Positions 42,479 through 54,492 of a stretch of 64,000 bases of DNA are shown piece after piece. A program made the position numbers and the translations under genes. The stretch lies in contig NC_090751.1 in assembly GCF_036898095.1 (NCBI RefSeq), forward strand, positions 81,070,455-81,134,454, read 5' to 3'. Source of the stretch: Palaemon carinicauda. Its lineage: Eukaryota; Arthropoda; Malacostraca; Decapoda; Palaemonidae. Within the stretch, counting starts at the first letter, position 1. Every line of letters starts with the position of its first letter. The notes beneath the pieces were generated by a model that saw only the letters and a list, made by a program, of their open reading frames with translations, ran no database searches and was not told the origin of the DNA.

Positions 42479-45468
42479 GCCAACGTTTGCGGCGGTGGCG
42501 TCCCGTCACAAATATTTTCTTTTTATTTGACGCAGCTCCAGGTGTGCGATTTTTGGTAGACAAAGGTGCTTGCTGTTCTCTTCCGCCATGGCCACTCTCC
42601 AGGACACTACGTAGTCCATTCAAGTCTGCCGACATCCGCCTGGTAGCTGCCAAAGCATCTGCGATACTCACCCATGATTTTGAAACCCTTAGATTATTGC
42701 TTGAAAGCGCCAAATATATTTGGAAGTTTCTCATTGGTGACGTCACATTGGCAATAGTCGGTGAGGATTTCCTCTCACACTTCCACCTCCTAGTTGATGT
42801 AGCTCACCGATGGTTAGTCAACATGAATTCATACTCCTCGACGCCCCTCCAACATCGCTCTCCCCATCAGCGCACCCACAATACCTACGCCCATCTCCTT
42901 ACGTCATACCCGGAAGTTTTCCATTCAGAATTTCATCAACCACCCACGGTTCCCACGAAACACGGTATTTATCACTTACCAAGACGACAGGGCCCCAAGT
43001 GTTCACCAGATTCAGACATCTGACACTGGATCGTTTGGCAGCTGCTGAACAAACGTTTGTCGAAATGGAAGATATGGGCCTTTGCGAAAAGGCCTCAAGC
43101 CATGGTCATGGTCATCACCCTTACACAGCATCCTGAAGAAAGATGGCTCGCTGCGTCCATGTGGGAATTACAGATGCCTGAACATGCAGATAGAGCCAGA
43201 TCACTACCCACTCCCAAAAATCGCCAATGTGACCTCCTACTTGCACAAAGCGAAGGTTTTCTCCATGCTCGACTTACTGGAGGGGTATTATCAGGTGCCC
43301 ATGAACCCAGAAGACATCCTCAAGAATGCCATCACCACCCCCTTTGGCACATACACCTTCAATTAATCCTGTTTTGGCCTTCGTAATGCTTGTGCCACTT
43401 TTCAACATCTCATGGACGGCATCTTTGGGGACCTCCCCTTCTGTGTATGTTATATGAACGACATATGTGTTCTCTTCCTCCAAAGACGAACACCTCCGTC
43501 ATCTATGCATCGTGCTTGACCGCCTACAACAGAACGGCCTTGTAATCTGGTATGACAAGTGTACATTTATCGCCAACAAAGTATCGTTCTCAGGGCACCG
43601 CATCACTCCTGAAAGAGTCCACCCCCTCCTTGAAAAGGTAGCAGCCATTCAGAACTTCCCCATGCCCTCGACTGTAAAAGCACTGCAAGAATTCTTGGGC
43701 ATGATCAACTATTAACATCATTTCCTGCCACCCATCTCGGCCACTCTTGCCCCCTTCTACGCCTCCCTCAAGGGCAAACCAAAGACCTGACTTGGGTCCC
43801 CTTCAAGAAGTGGCCCTCTGCAATACAAAGAATGTCCTATCAACCATTGCTGCTGTCACTTTTCCTGAGCCACATGCATCTCTACTTCTCTCGATCAATG
43901 CCAGCTACATCCCAAATGGGGCAATCCTCAAGCAGGTGGTTAACGGCTCGCTCTGCCCATTGGCCTCCTTCAGTAGAAAACTGTCCAAAGAAGAATCCGG
44001 CTACTCTACCTTCGACCACGAATTGCTGGCGGTTCATTTGGCTGTCCGTCACTTTCACCACTTCTTGGAAGGTACACCCTTCGTCATTTGCACGGATCAC
44101 ATACCTCTGGTACACGCCTTCCCTCGACAGTCTGATACCTGGTCCGCCTGTCAACGCCGACATCTCTCCGTCATGGCTAAATACAATTGTACCCTTCAGC
44201 ACGTCCCTGGGAAAATGAATCCTGTTGCTGCTGCCCTGTCATGAAACACATTAATTGCCATTCATCTAGGATTGATTTACAATGCCTTGGCAGAAGCCCA
44301 ATGAAAGGACCCAGAGTACCAAGCATGTAGGACATCCTGCACATCCCTACGTTGGGAAGACGTCCCTCGCAACGAGTACAACGCCACCAGACGTCCCTCG
44401 CAACGAGTACAACGCCATCCTCCTGAGTGACATCAGTACTGGTAGACCTAGACCATGAATACCTTCTCCCATGCACTGACAGGTGTTTGATTTCATTCAT
44501 GGCCTTACACATCCTTCATGCCATTCTACTGCACAGTTACTGAAGACAAAGTTCATTTGGCATGGCATTACTAAGGATGCTAAGGATTGGGTCCGCACCT
44601 GTACTTTATGCCAATCCTCAAAAGTACATCGACACACGGATTCAGGAGTGGGAACCTTTTCTCAACCTCAGCGGCGCTTTGCCACATTCCCGTCGATGCT
44701 GTAGGTCCCCTACCAACATCATAAGGACATCGTTACCTGTTTACCGTCATCGACCGCTCCACTCGCTGGCCTGAAGCCATTCCCATGAAAACTGCAACGT
44801 CCGTATCGTGTAAATCTGCTTACTCTCATGATAGATAGTGAGATTTAGTATCCCTGATCATATTACATACAATAAGGGTACCACTTTCACCTCTTAATTG
44901 TGGACATCGTTAGCAAATCTCCAGGGTATCACCCTTCATCAGACAACTGCATACAACCCTGCTGCCAACGGTACGGTTGAACGTTTTCACCGTACCCTCA
45001 AAGCAGCTTTGATGTCCCGCTTCAAGGACTCTAACTGTTTTACCCATCTTCCCTGGTTCCTCCTGGGACTAAGGACCACTCCTTAAGACGCCCTGGATGT
45101 CTCAGCAGCTGGAATGGTGTATGACGACCCGTTGGTTGTCCCTGCTGAATTTTTTCCGGCTGCTACCTCCTCCGACAATCTCCAGCGCCCACATTACATT
45201 GTTGGAAAACAAGCCCCCAGCTAAGCAACACATACCAAGAGATCTACACTCGGCAACACAGGTTTTCCTGCACAACGACACTAGCAAGCTACCGTTAACA
45301 TCCCCTTACACGGGCCCTTTCCTCGTGATCCGTCGTACGCCTAAAGCATTCCTCCTCAACATGCATGGCAAAGAAGACTGGGTCTCCATTAACTGCCTAA
45401 AACTTACATATCTCCTGCCAGATGACCCACCAATAGTAAGCCTCTCAAGAGCAGGGCACCCTATTTAA
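42479..45468 (+). pseudogene. gypsy pol (PR-RT-RNase H-IN), degenerate
   Basis: Protease: 'FLVDKGACCSLPP' near 42550 has Lys where the family has Thr in DTG. RT: 43082-43366 ('LKKDGSLRPCGNYRCLN', 'FSMLDLLEGYYQVPM') continues in another frame, with YMND at about 43451-43462 in place of YxDD. RNase H: 43747-44244 has 'LSINASY' where the first catalytic Asp is expected, and 'SYSTFDHELLAVH'-like text. Integrase: an HHCC zinc finger at 44483-44640, then 'TAYNPAANGTVERFHRTLKA' (44898-45086) and a GPY/F-type module ('GPFLVIRRTPKAFLLNMHG', up to 45468). Multiple frameshifts; inactive. Confidence 0.85.
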
Positions 45469-45500
45469 CATGTATGTTTCTTTTTTTAGTGGAGGAGATA

Positions 45501-45746
45501 TGTACCATACATGTATCACACATGCTCGTACACTGTAACGATATTTCTGCTTTTTGTACTGTATATTGTCATTATTGCTCTCCCCTCGCTCTAATAACCT
45601 GTTTATGCTTGTCTCATTGCGTTGGAATTTTTGTGCCATTCTTGACTGGAACGGGTTGTATATACACTATACTCAAGTTCCATCCAAATCAAGTTAGTTA
45701 CATACATTCCGCTTTTCAGTTAATACCTAACTGGTGTATCTGCACA
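45501..45746 (+). repeat. 3' LTR of the gypsy element
   Basis: Starts TGTACCATAC and ends TGCACA. The polyadenylation signal of the 5' copy is changed to AATCAA here (around 45687). Confidence 0.87.
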
Positions 45747-46362
45747 TCTCTATTGGTGCAACAGGAAAATGGTTGGTGAGTGTGGAAGTTTTATGTTAAA
45801 CAGTCGCTAAAGCTAACATAAGCCTCTTTGCTGACAGGATGGCCTCCAACCCTGAGGATGGTCATAATGTCCTTCAGGCCATTATTTGAAAAATTGTCAG
45901 GCTCGCTCTGAACCAGCTGGAACTGCCTGCCTCTCTATGGGAAGTAGGTATTACCAACTCCATAAGAGCTTACATTTAGGTTAATTCAAAGATGCCATTC
46001 ATCTCTTGTCACCCCACCAGGGAGGGTGAAGGAGAATGTTCAGAAGAGAGCATCAGAGGAAGGAAAGAGAGGATTTGAGGAACTCTTCAACTCCGAGGAA
46101 CCTCGGAAAAGTATTTCACTTATCGTTTGTTTTCCTTCTCTTGCAGTACTCAAGCCACTGTGATAATGGCAATGATATCCATCCCTTGCAGGATAATGAT
46201 TTCTTACTATCATGGTCCCGGCAAGAAGAGCACAACGAACTGGGATCCCCTATGCTCCTGGTCATAAATGTTCCATACTGATAGCCAGGAATGCCAGGGT
46301 ACTACTGTTTGCCCACACATGGTTTCTTCATTATCAAAATCAACCAATTATACTGGAAAGAA
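45747..46362. other. Unassigned sequence between gypsy and DIRS-G
   Basis: Two acceptor-like pyrimidine-AG sites ('tttgctgacag' near 45838, 'ttctcttgcag' near 46145) precede short open stretches, but no domain is recognisable and I do not call a gene. Confidence 0.5.
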
Positions 46363-46736
46363 AAAAGGGATTTTGACGAAAGAAAAATCTATTTCTGGGA
46401 GAGAGACCTGTGCCGCCCAGTGAAATGCTCCTTTAGCATCATTTCTAAGGTATATAACTGCTAAATAATACCAGAGAAAAAATTGCATAGGAATGCTAGG
46501 TGTGAACCCAGCTCGCTCACCTGAAAGGTGTCGGTATAAGTAATACGGGCGTGAAAATCACATGCAGAGGTCTCGTACCAATTAGATATCTCCTCGTCAA
46601 TATCCCCCAAATCAAGAGGAGCCGTCCCAAGTCCACCACAGACTGTCGCTACCCACAATCCCACCCACGCCAATGACGTCACTCCTCATAGCACCCAAGT
46701 TTGGGTCCAACAGGGAGGGCAAGCAGAGGGTGGGTT
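46363..46736 (-). repeat. RITR of DIRS-G with outer arm
   Basis: An inverted copy of the LITR (about 54190-54470), plus the outer arm 'GATTTTGACGAAAG'. It contains TGACGTCA near 46674. Confidence 0.85.
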
Positions 46737-46826
46737 CACTGGGCGGCACAGGTCTCTCGCCCAGAAATAGAGTTTTCCCTCGTCAAAATCCCTTTTCTGG
46801 GCTCCGACCTGTGCCGCCCAGTGAAA
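46737..46826 (-). repeat. ICR of DIRS-G
   Basis: Reverse complements of the RITR end and the LITR start, joined at TTTT near 46793-46796. Confidence 0.85.
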
Positions 46827-47273
46827 TAGTACCAGAGAAATGGTCCCAAACTTGGAACCAAAATATTAAATCAAAAAGAAAAAATTAAAGGCAAACATAT
46901 CAAAAACATGATTTAATATACGTAAAAGTAAGTACATGGTATTCGAGAAAAGAGAACTCCTTACGTAACAATAAAAGCAATAAGTAAAACATGGGATGCA
47001 AACTAAATGCATAATCCTAGGGTATAGGAGAAAAACATGAGCATCAACATAAGGTCTCAACAAGAGAATACCAGGATAAGGATACTGTAAGGATACAAAT
47101 AACAATCTCGAATGACTATAAGTGAACATGGGCAAAAATATATACATAAATGATAAGGACTGTACATAAGGATGCAACTGAAGGGTGCGAACCAAAGGAT
47201 AAATCAAACCGCTGTAGGGACCATAAGTGAGGCAGGTAAGGGGAAGAGAAAAAGAGGGAAACAAGACATGTGA
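46827..47273 (-). other. DIRS-G 3' untranslated region
   Basis: AT-rich. The 132-codon frame at 46866-47264 is hydrophobic but matches nothing in the equivalent region of DIRS-E. Confidence 0.6.
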
Positions 47274-49168
47274 TTAGGATTCATGATGATCGGGAGGAAC
47301 CACACTTCCTCCTGCCACTGTAGCAAATTTTCGGGCTTCCAAAGGTTTTAAATAGTGGCGTTTGAAAACTGATGGGGACTTCCAGCCTGTATATTTTGTT
47401 AGGTCATCAAATTTCATGTGATGGAAATAATTAATAGAAGTAGCTACAGCTCGAATATCATAGACATGAGGGAATGATTCTGGGTTAGCCTGTTTGATGA
47501 AATACAGAATCTGTTGTCTAATCCCTTTAAGGGTGATGGTTCCTCCGTTCTCTCTAATAAATAAGGGCCCCGAGGACTTAGTGGAAGTTCTATTTAGGTA
47601 GGCTTTCAAAGTCGTAACTAGACATAAGGATGCATCCCGTGGAAGGGGAACAATCTTCCAGGGGGACCATCTGTTTTGGGGGGGTCCTCATTCTTTGCTA
47701 GGAATGTTTTGTCAGGGGAGAGTAAAACTTCACCTGACAGGAGAAAATCAATGTGGCCTGGATTTCTAGACAAGGCTGAAAACTCCGAAATTCTAGCACC
47801 AGAGGCTAAGCTCATTAGGAATAGAGTTTTCCGTAATAATGGGATATAGGCACATGATTCATTAGGAGTGTCAGAAGCTAATTTAAGAACATCATTCAGA
47901 AACCAGGAAACTGCGGTAGGACGAGTTGATGGTTTCAATCTGGCACAAGCTTTAGGAATGAAAGAGAGGTATGAATCCGTAAGGTCGATATTGAATCCAA
48001 TCTGAAAAATCTTTTTCAAGGCCGATTTAATGGTAGTAATAGTACTAGCTGCTAGGCCCGATTCAAATAGAGTCCTAAAGAAGGTTACTGTTAGGTTCAT
48101 AGTCATTCTCTCAACCTTTGAGTCCTTTAAGAACTTGGCGAGTTTCTTGACAGCCGAGTCATATTGACGAAGGGTGGACTCCCTCTTATCTGATTCTAAA
48201 AATAAAGTATTTTGAGGGTCAGTATCTGCGCCTCTTTGGGCCGTGAATTTCATAAAGTCCATAAAGTTAGGGCACTCCGAGCGTTTGAGGAAGCGAACAC
48301 AGTGCAAGTTTGTACTGTCTGTGTTAGTATTGGATTGGGGATCCGCCGGGGGCGGAGACCCAGTTCCACTAGAAGACGGAACCAATTGCTCTTGGGCCAG
48401 TTGGGGGCTACTAGAGCTACTTGCCCCTTGAAAGATCTGAGCTTGTCCAATACTTTCATCAATAGGTTGATTGGAGGGAATAGATAGATTTTCTCCCAAA
48501 TGTTCCAATCCAGTGACATTGCGTTTGTGGCGTAGGCTAAGGGGTCCAGGTTTGGAGCTACGTAGCACTCTAGTTTGTGATTGGACTCTGTCGCAAACAG
48601 GTCTACCTGAAGGCCCGGGACCTGGGATAGAATCCACTTGAATGACTTGAGGTCCAGGGACTATTCCGACTCTAGCGGAGTCATTCTGGACAGCGCGTCC
48701 GCCACTACATTGCTTACTCCCGCCAGATGGAATGCTGAAAGATGCCACTTGTTGGACGTTGCCAAGGAGAAAATGGCTAACATCACATGATTTATGTGTC
48801 CCGATTTTGAGCCTCCTCTGTTTAAGCACCGAACTACGACTTCGCTGTCTAGAACCAATCTGATGTGTTGGTTTCTGGCTGGGGACAACCGTTTCAGAGT
48901 AACGAACACTGCCATGGCTTCTAAGACGTTTATATGAAGCTGGCGAAACATTGGTGACCAAAAACCTTGGGTCTTCTTGAACTGACAGTATCCCCCCCAG
49001 CCTGTTAGGGAGGCATCCGTGTGAATGACCAACTTTGGAGGTGGATATTGCAAGGGGACGGATTTTTACAGATTCTTCGCTAATGTCCATGGTTGGAGTC
49101 TTTCCTTCAGGATCGGAGGGAGACGAGCTCTTCTGTCTCGATATTTCTTGTTCGGCCTGGAACTCCAA
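47274..49168 (-). pseudogene. DIRS-G tyrosine recombinase, single frameshift
   Basis: The long 5' frame (49168-47618) overlaps RNase H and then gives the core-binding domain ('STLRQYDSAVKKLAKFL') and the first catalytic Arg ('GARISEFSAL'). A run of seven C on the coding strand (47678-47684 as G) shifts the frame in 'LAKNEDPP', compared with DIRS-E. The C-terminal part (47609-47274) holds 'YDIRAVATSINYF', where the usual His of HxxR is Tyr, 'YTGWKSPSVF' and the Tyr in 'KRHYLKP'. One indel plus the His change make it inactive. Confidence 0.85.
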
Positions 49169-50208
49169 ATCCGATTTATGTCTTTTAGTCTGGCCTTCAG
49201 TAATATGTCTGTCACTGAGGCAAACTGGAGGGCACCCAGAATCCTCTCTTGGTTCCCTCTGGACGTCAATTTGTCATTGAGGAAACGTTTTGGGTTTCTT
49301 GCTATCTCTTTTCTTTTGGCCGATGGAAGGCGTAGGGTGTGGGAGTTTAGGTCCCATTGTAACGCTAGCCATTGGAAAGTCGACTTCGGAACTAGGCGAG
49401 ATTTCGCGAAGTTGATCCGGAACCCCAAGTGTTGAAGGAATGATAAGACCTTGATTGTTGCCGTCAGGCAGTTCTCGACGTTGTTCGACCAAACGAGCCA
49501 GTCGTCCAGGTACGCTACTACCTGAATTCCTTGGGTTCTTAGTTCTTGTATTACCGTCTCTCCCAGTTTGGTGAATATTCTGGGTGCTATATTTAGTCCG
49601 AATGGCATTACTTTGAAGGTATATGCTTGCTTGCCTAGCTTGAAGCCTAGGTACGGACGAAAATGCCTTGCTATCGGAACATGATAGTAGGCATCGGTAA
49701 GATCGATGGAGGTGGTGACGGCCCCACGGGGAAGTAAGGTCTGTACCTGAGAGACGGTTAGCATGTGAAACTTGTCGCATTGAATGTAAGAGCTTAGATG
49801 GGATAGGTCCAGGATTACTCTTCTTTTGTCTGAGTCTCTCTTTGGCACGCTGAATAAGCGACCTTGAAATTTCAAATGACGTGCCTTTGATATAGCGTTC
49901 TTTCGAAGCAGATCGTCAGCGAACGAGGCTAACTCTTTTGTTGGGTGTTGGTAAAAACTGGTTGGTGGAGGGGGCCCTTCTATCCAACTCCACCCCAGAC
50001 CTTTGGAAATTATACTGAGTGCCCAACAGCTGAAAGTCCAGTTCTTCCGGAAAATGTAAAGTCTTCCCCCTACCTGTGGTGTCTCAATAATTCGTGGAGG
50101 ATTTACCTCCTCGTCCTCCGCGGAGGCCTCGGCCTCGAGGGGCGATCCTTCCACCTCTGGCACGAAAGGTGCCCCTTGCGCCAGAGCCTCTGGTACGTTG
50201 GTATCCAT
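48250..50208 (-). pseudogene. DIRS-G reverse transcriptase / RNase H, two stops
   Basis: The RT has its full N-terminal part ('GGRLYIFRKNWTF'), 'SIDLTDAYYHVPIARHF' and an intact YLDDW in 'VVAYLDDWLVW'. TAA at 49066-49068 interrupts 'AKNL.KSVPLQ'. RNase H continues from 49053 with 'VIHTDASLTGWGGY' and 'LVLDSEVVVR'. TAG at 48661-48663 replaces a Trp codon in 'LESEWS'. The connection domain continues to 48250. The 5' end overlaps gag in another frame. Confidence 0.87.
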
Positions 50209-52495
50209 GAGAGGCCCCGAGTCTCAAAGGTGGGGTTGTAGACTGGGGAATCATAGGTCGCGGGGGCTAGTTGACTTTGAGGGACCAACACGTATTGTTG
50301 TGGGTGATGGGCTTTTGAGGTGGAAGGGAGGTTTCCCTGAGCTAAAGGGACCGGTTGAACCATCTGCTGGGGCTGCCGGGTTTGGTAAGAGGGGAAGGGC
50401 CTCAGTCTCTTCCTGCCGCGAGATTGGGAAGAGACAGGTTCGAACTTGCGTTTAGGGACTGGACCCCAACGCACCTTGAGGCTCTGATTCACTCTAGCAG
50501 CCTCGCTGAGGACGCTATTCACCAGATCTTCTGGGAATAGGTCCGTACCCCAAATTGGGGCCTTAATGAGTCTGTTAGGCTCATGCCTGATAGTGGCCTC
50601 CGCTAACACATGTTTGTGGCAGCGGCGCCTTGCTGCTAGGAAGTCGTAGGCATCCGACAGCAAGGTGTGGAGCAACGACTTGGTAAGTACCTTGAAGAGG
50701 GGTTCCTCTTCATAGATGAAAGAAGTCAATTCCCCCATGGTTGCCGAGTTAATCGAGCGACTCAGGCGCATGCGAGCCTCATACTCGAGGCGAATCAGGG
50801 ACTCCGGGAGCTTAGGGAGTCTCTCACTAAATTGAGTAGAGGTGCAATCAGGGCTCAGCTTACCCACAGTGAATGTCGCCGGGGCACCAGTCCAGCACTC
50901 ATGGTCCCCCGGGAAAACAAGGGAAGTCAAGTCTGTTTCCCGCAGTTGCGGTAATGGCTTGTCTTCATTGACAGCCTGCATGGCAAGGTCCATGATCTTA
51001 GTGACACACGGCGTAGAGGTGCGCTCGTCTGCCACAAACATTGTGTAGGAACTCTTAAAAGGAGTGAGCATCGTGTTGACACACTCCAGCTCATTAAGGG
51101 TCCGAACCCAAGTGGATTGAGCCTGTTCTTTTGGGTAAATGACGGTCTCCCTAGGGACCTTGTCTAGGCGGACCAGAGCCTCCTCTGTGAGGCGGGCGAA
51201 GCCAGGGAAAGGAAACTGCAAACCCGGCGGGTAGAACTCAAAATCTTCCACCGGCCGGGTGCCAAAACCCTCGATGGTCAACATCCCATCCTTAAAGGGT
51301 GCGTGAATTGCTAACTTCCACGGGTTGTTCTTGACAAACTCCGGGAGTTTCGAGGCGTCCGGAATAGCATACTGCTGCTGTTGGGGCAGACCGGAGCGCA
51401 TGAGACCTTCAACGAGAGACTCTTGGTTCTGAACCTTAGAGACGAGGGTGTTAACTAAGGTTCCAAGGCATTCCAAGGTGTTGGAAAAAGCTGACACGTC
51501 GAAAGAAGGCGCCGGGGCGCTTACCGCCGGCTGCGTGGGTTGCGAGCCGGGTGTCATTCTCGACTCCGGGATGGGAGGAGCAGGTGTGACTGGGGCCTCA
51601 GGGACCCTAGAAGACGAAACTCGTGATGACGAAGACCTAGGGGTCTTGGGATGTTTCGTCGTACTGGAAGACCTGTGGGTCTTAGTCAGAGGTTTACGGA
51701 CGGACTTAACCTTCGGCAACACAGAAGGGTTGCTGGTATCAGTGGGGTGACGTCCAGAGAACCCCTGAAAGGAAGAAGTAGATGAAGTAGAGAAAGCCGG
51801 ACTAAGGACAGGAATCTTAGACCGGGACACACTTGCCTCACTTACAGGCCTACCTGGGTCTGGCTCATCCAAAGCCATAGGTTCGACATCCAAATTCATG
51901 GCGGCCACGTCACTGGTGATGGTTTCTCCAGGAACACCGGGGTCTTCGGAGAGGAGTTGTTCAGTGATCCCGGCGATGATAGGATCCGCCAACTCCTTGG
52001 GAACCGCCGCCGAATGTTTGGCGTTCCGGTACAGGAGGTTGCACATCTCCTCAGAGAGAACGTAGGGGTGCCGGGCTTTGACGTTGCGGGCGAACCCGCC
52101 GACCCATACATTGAGGCGGGCCAAGTCTGTAGACTTTTCGGACTGTGAACTCTGAAAGAGAAGATACCGTTACTAAGGAAGGAGAGGTAGGGAACACCGA
52201 GAAAGTGAATAAACCGAACGCATGCGTAGTCGGAGTCTCCTATGATTAATTTAAAATTAGAATATAACCGAAAAGCAGGTAAATTCCGAAATTAGTTTAA
52301 GAAACTATAACGTATAATAACAGTAGGAACACTTACTGAGTCCGAAGTGAGGGTGGAGATGAGGTCGTAGCAGACCACACAGTTGTCGGGATGCCAGACA
52401 GTTAAGTCGCCGACGTGGACCGAACAGTGGGCCTGTGACCTACACACGTCATGTCCACAAGCCTGTTGAAGAACGGCCGCACAGGCTGTCATCAT
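50103..52495 (-). CDS. DIRS-G Gag-like protein, two exons, open
   Basis: Exon 1 (52495-52337, preceded in frame by AVRC after the acceptor at 52508) encodes the Cys/His cluster 'CGHDVCRSQAHC' ... 'WHPDNCVVC'. Exon 2 (52151-50103) joins in phase 0 with 'SSQSEKSTDLARLNVWVGGF' and runs for nearly 680 codons without a stop. A Ser/Pro/Thr-rich linker is followed by the conserved middle ('FYPPGLQFPFPGFARL', 'VGKLSPDCTSTQFSERLPKL') and a basic Gln- and Arg-rich C-terminus ('RPSRPRPPRRTRR'). It is the complete counterpart of the truncated gag in DIRS-E. Confidence 0.85.
52152..52336 (-). other. Spliceosomal-type intron in DIRS-G gag
   Basis: The donor is GTAAGT and the acceptor is 'tatcttctctttcag'; the length is 185 nt. 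It sits at exactly the same codon boundary (after TSDS) as the 184-nt intron of DIRS-E. Removal restores a protein collinear with gag of family I, which has no intron here. Confidence 0.82.
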
Positions 52496-52507
52496 ACAGC
52501 GAACCGC

Positions 52508-54074
52508 CTGTAATAAAAGGGATACATAAGTATCATAGGTAATTCGGTATCCTACGGGATCCCGGGTGTGCCGGGACCAAAGTAAACGATAAGAAACGTT
52601 AGCGTTAGGATACTATATAACGTTCTCCCGGCAGGGCCGGGAGAAGAGATTTAATTAAGTTAACTTATAATTAGAATTAACCTTATAGTAATGATTAACT
52701 TGATAATAAACCGTAAGGGAATTCGGTGTAAGGAGAGATCATTCTGGATAAGGGTAAGGGAGATAAGATCCCTTAGGCATTAGAGAGTGAACACATAAAA
52801 ATATAAGGTTAGAATAGCATGATTCCGTTGGCTACGGAGAGACAACTAAAAGAGGGAGACCAGCACCGGGCCTACCGGGGTAGGGGGGGCGGACTCCCTA
52901 CAAAAAGAAACCTTAAGTAATAAACTCTCAATAAAACAATATAACAATATAACAATATAACCCGCATGGGGTATGACCAGAGAGCTCACAACCAAAGAAA
53001 CAACCAAAACTCCCGCTCTCCCGATGGCCAATCGAAGAGGGCAGGAATCCGGCTGAGGCGGAGGGAAGTGAAGAACTCGCAAGTGAAATAGATCTAGGCT
53101 CGGCTAAGGCAAGTAGTCAAACAGTATCCCGGGGAGGGATGGGGAGGAGAGGTCGGAGAAAACGGACGAGAGGGATCGGCCGAGAACCCGAACAGCTGAC
53201 TCCAGGTCTCTAAGAGACGGCAGGTATCCCCAGGGGGGATGGGGTGTATGCGTCAGCATACTCAGGCTCATGTAGTGGGAGGAGCCACAGAGGGAAAGAG
53301 AAGTATGGGGAGGCATACTCGAGATCAGGGAGTGGGAGGAGCCAAGAGCCGTAGATGGATATGGCGATCGCGAGAGGCTGAGCAAGGACAGGAGTACCAA
53401 CCTGCCCGACCAGATCGCGGGACACTAACATAACGAATGATCACAACACGGAATAAAATACTTAGGTTAAGGCACGCAAGAAGCTGATACAATAAATGAG
53501 AATCCTCTCATGGAGAGAGAGAGAGGGACGCAAGAAAGGCAGTGAAAACAAACAAGGCAAGGGCACGCCTGCCAGTACGGGGAGGACCAGGGCTGGACAG
53601 GAGTGCCAACACAACACCGAACGGAACAAGCCGAATGGTAAATAAAACATAAACACTGCCGATCGAGAGTCCCCGCAGATAAAGCCTAAACTCTAAAATA
53701 ACAGCGATTCCATGGAATCGTGGAAAGAGAACTAATCCTAAAATATCAGCACAAGGCGTCTCCACGGTATTGACCGAGAAGGACGCCGCCATAACCAAAC
53801 ACAGCATGAGAATCCTCTATGGGATAACCATGGTGATAACGATAATAATAATAATAATAATAATAATAACTGCTTGATCATCGGTAAGAGCGCAAGTTCA
53901 AAACGAATAAAAATAGTATGGAAGACCAAATGTAAATCGTTAGGAATGGGCAGGAGGTAGCAAGATCGAAAATGGCCGCCGCGACGCGGGGCCGACAACA
54001 ATAGCGAAACCAATAAACATGAATAACACTAAAAGTAAGGAAAAAGCTACCTCCGAAAGCTCAGAAAACATAAG
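52508..54074 (-). other. DIRS-G long leader, probable first intron
   Basis: No credible gene. A (TAA)n run lies at about 53840-53869 and a GA-rich tract at 53512-53525. The gag-side boundary is 'ccttttattacag' (AG at 52508-52509). Confidence 0.5.
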
Positions 54075-54116
54075 TCTGGTACTTAACTTCGATGAGGAAG
54101 CTTGAGAATCCGACAT
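54075..54116 (-). CDS. Short conserved leader peptide of DIRS-G
   Basis: The peptide MSDSQASSSKLSTR, close to that of DIRS-E. The frame stays open upstream to an earlier ATG at 54143, and downstream to about 53940 with a hydrophobic stretch that is not conserved in E. Confidence 0.5.
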
Positions 54117-54174
54117 GATGAGCAGGAAAAGCGTAAAATCCAAAAAAGGGCACAGCGAAAATCACAGCACTCAA

Positions 54175-54492
54175 CAAGAGTGATGCTAAATGAGGAGTGA
54201 CGTCATTGGCGTGGGTGGGATTGTGGGTAGCGACAGTCTGTGGTGGACTTGGGACGGCTCCTCTTGATTTGGGGGATATTGACGAGGAGATATCTAATTG
54301 GTACGAGACCTCTGCATGTGATTTTCACGCCCGTATTACTTATACCGACACCTTTCAGGTGAGCAAGCTGGGTTCACACCTAGCATTCCTATGCAATTTT
54401 TTCTCTGGTATTATTTAGCAGTTATATACAGTACCTTAGAAATGATGCTAAAGAAGCATTTCACTGGGCGGCACAGGTCGGAGCCCAGAAAA
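54175..54492 (-). repeat. LITR of DIRS-G
   Basis: The mirror of 46390-46690. The outer end reads 'TTTTCTGGGCTCCGACC' on the minus strand. Confidence 0.85.

Larger units (their letters stand above)
41282..45746 (+). mobile_element. Ty3/gypsy LTR retrotransposon (CsRn1-like), degenerate
   Basis: LTRs at 41282-41602 and 45501-45746 begin TGTACCA and end in ACA/CA. Immediately after the 5' LTR is TTGGTGACCCC, a primer-binding site resembling the tRNA-Trp type used by the CsRn1 group (family knowledge). Before the 3' LTR is a purine-rich tract, 'gtggaggagata'. The flanks CCTC and TCTC may be a decayed 4-bp duplication. Gag, PR, RT, RNase H and IN occur in order but with many frameshifts and active-site changes. 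Confidence 0.88.
46363..54492 (-). mobile_element. DIRS-G, full-length family II DIRS retrotransposon
   Basis: Order on the minus strand: LITR, leader, two-exon gag, pol, YR, ICR, RITR; about 8.1 kb. The flanks are A-rich ('ggaaagaaa' left, 'agaattag' right), with AAAA shared at the edges and no clear duplication. It is closely related to DIRS-E but keeps the segments deleted in E. Damage is limited to two stops in pol and a homopolymer frameshift in YR. Confidence 0.92.

Noticed and set aside
45747..46362. Host gene exons with acceptor-like sites
   Set aside because: Short frames with internal stops and no recognisable domain. The acceptor-like strings are common by chance.
52846..54013. 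Several 60-100 codon frames in the DIRS-G leader
   Set aside because: They are not conserved in the DIRS-E leader, are low in complexity and lie inside the presumed intron.
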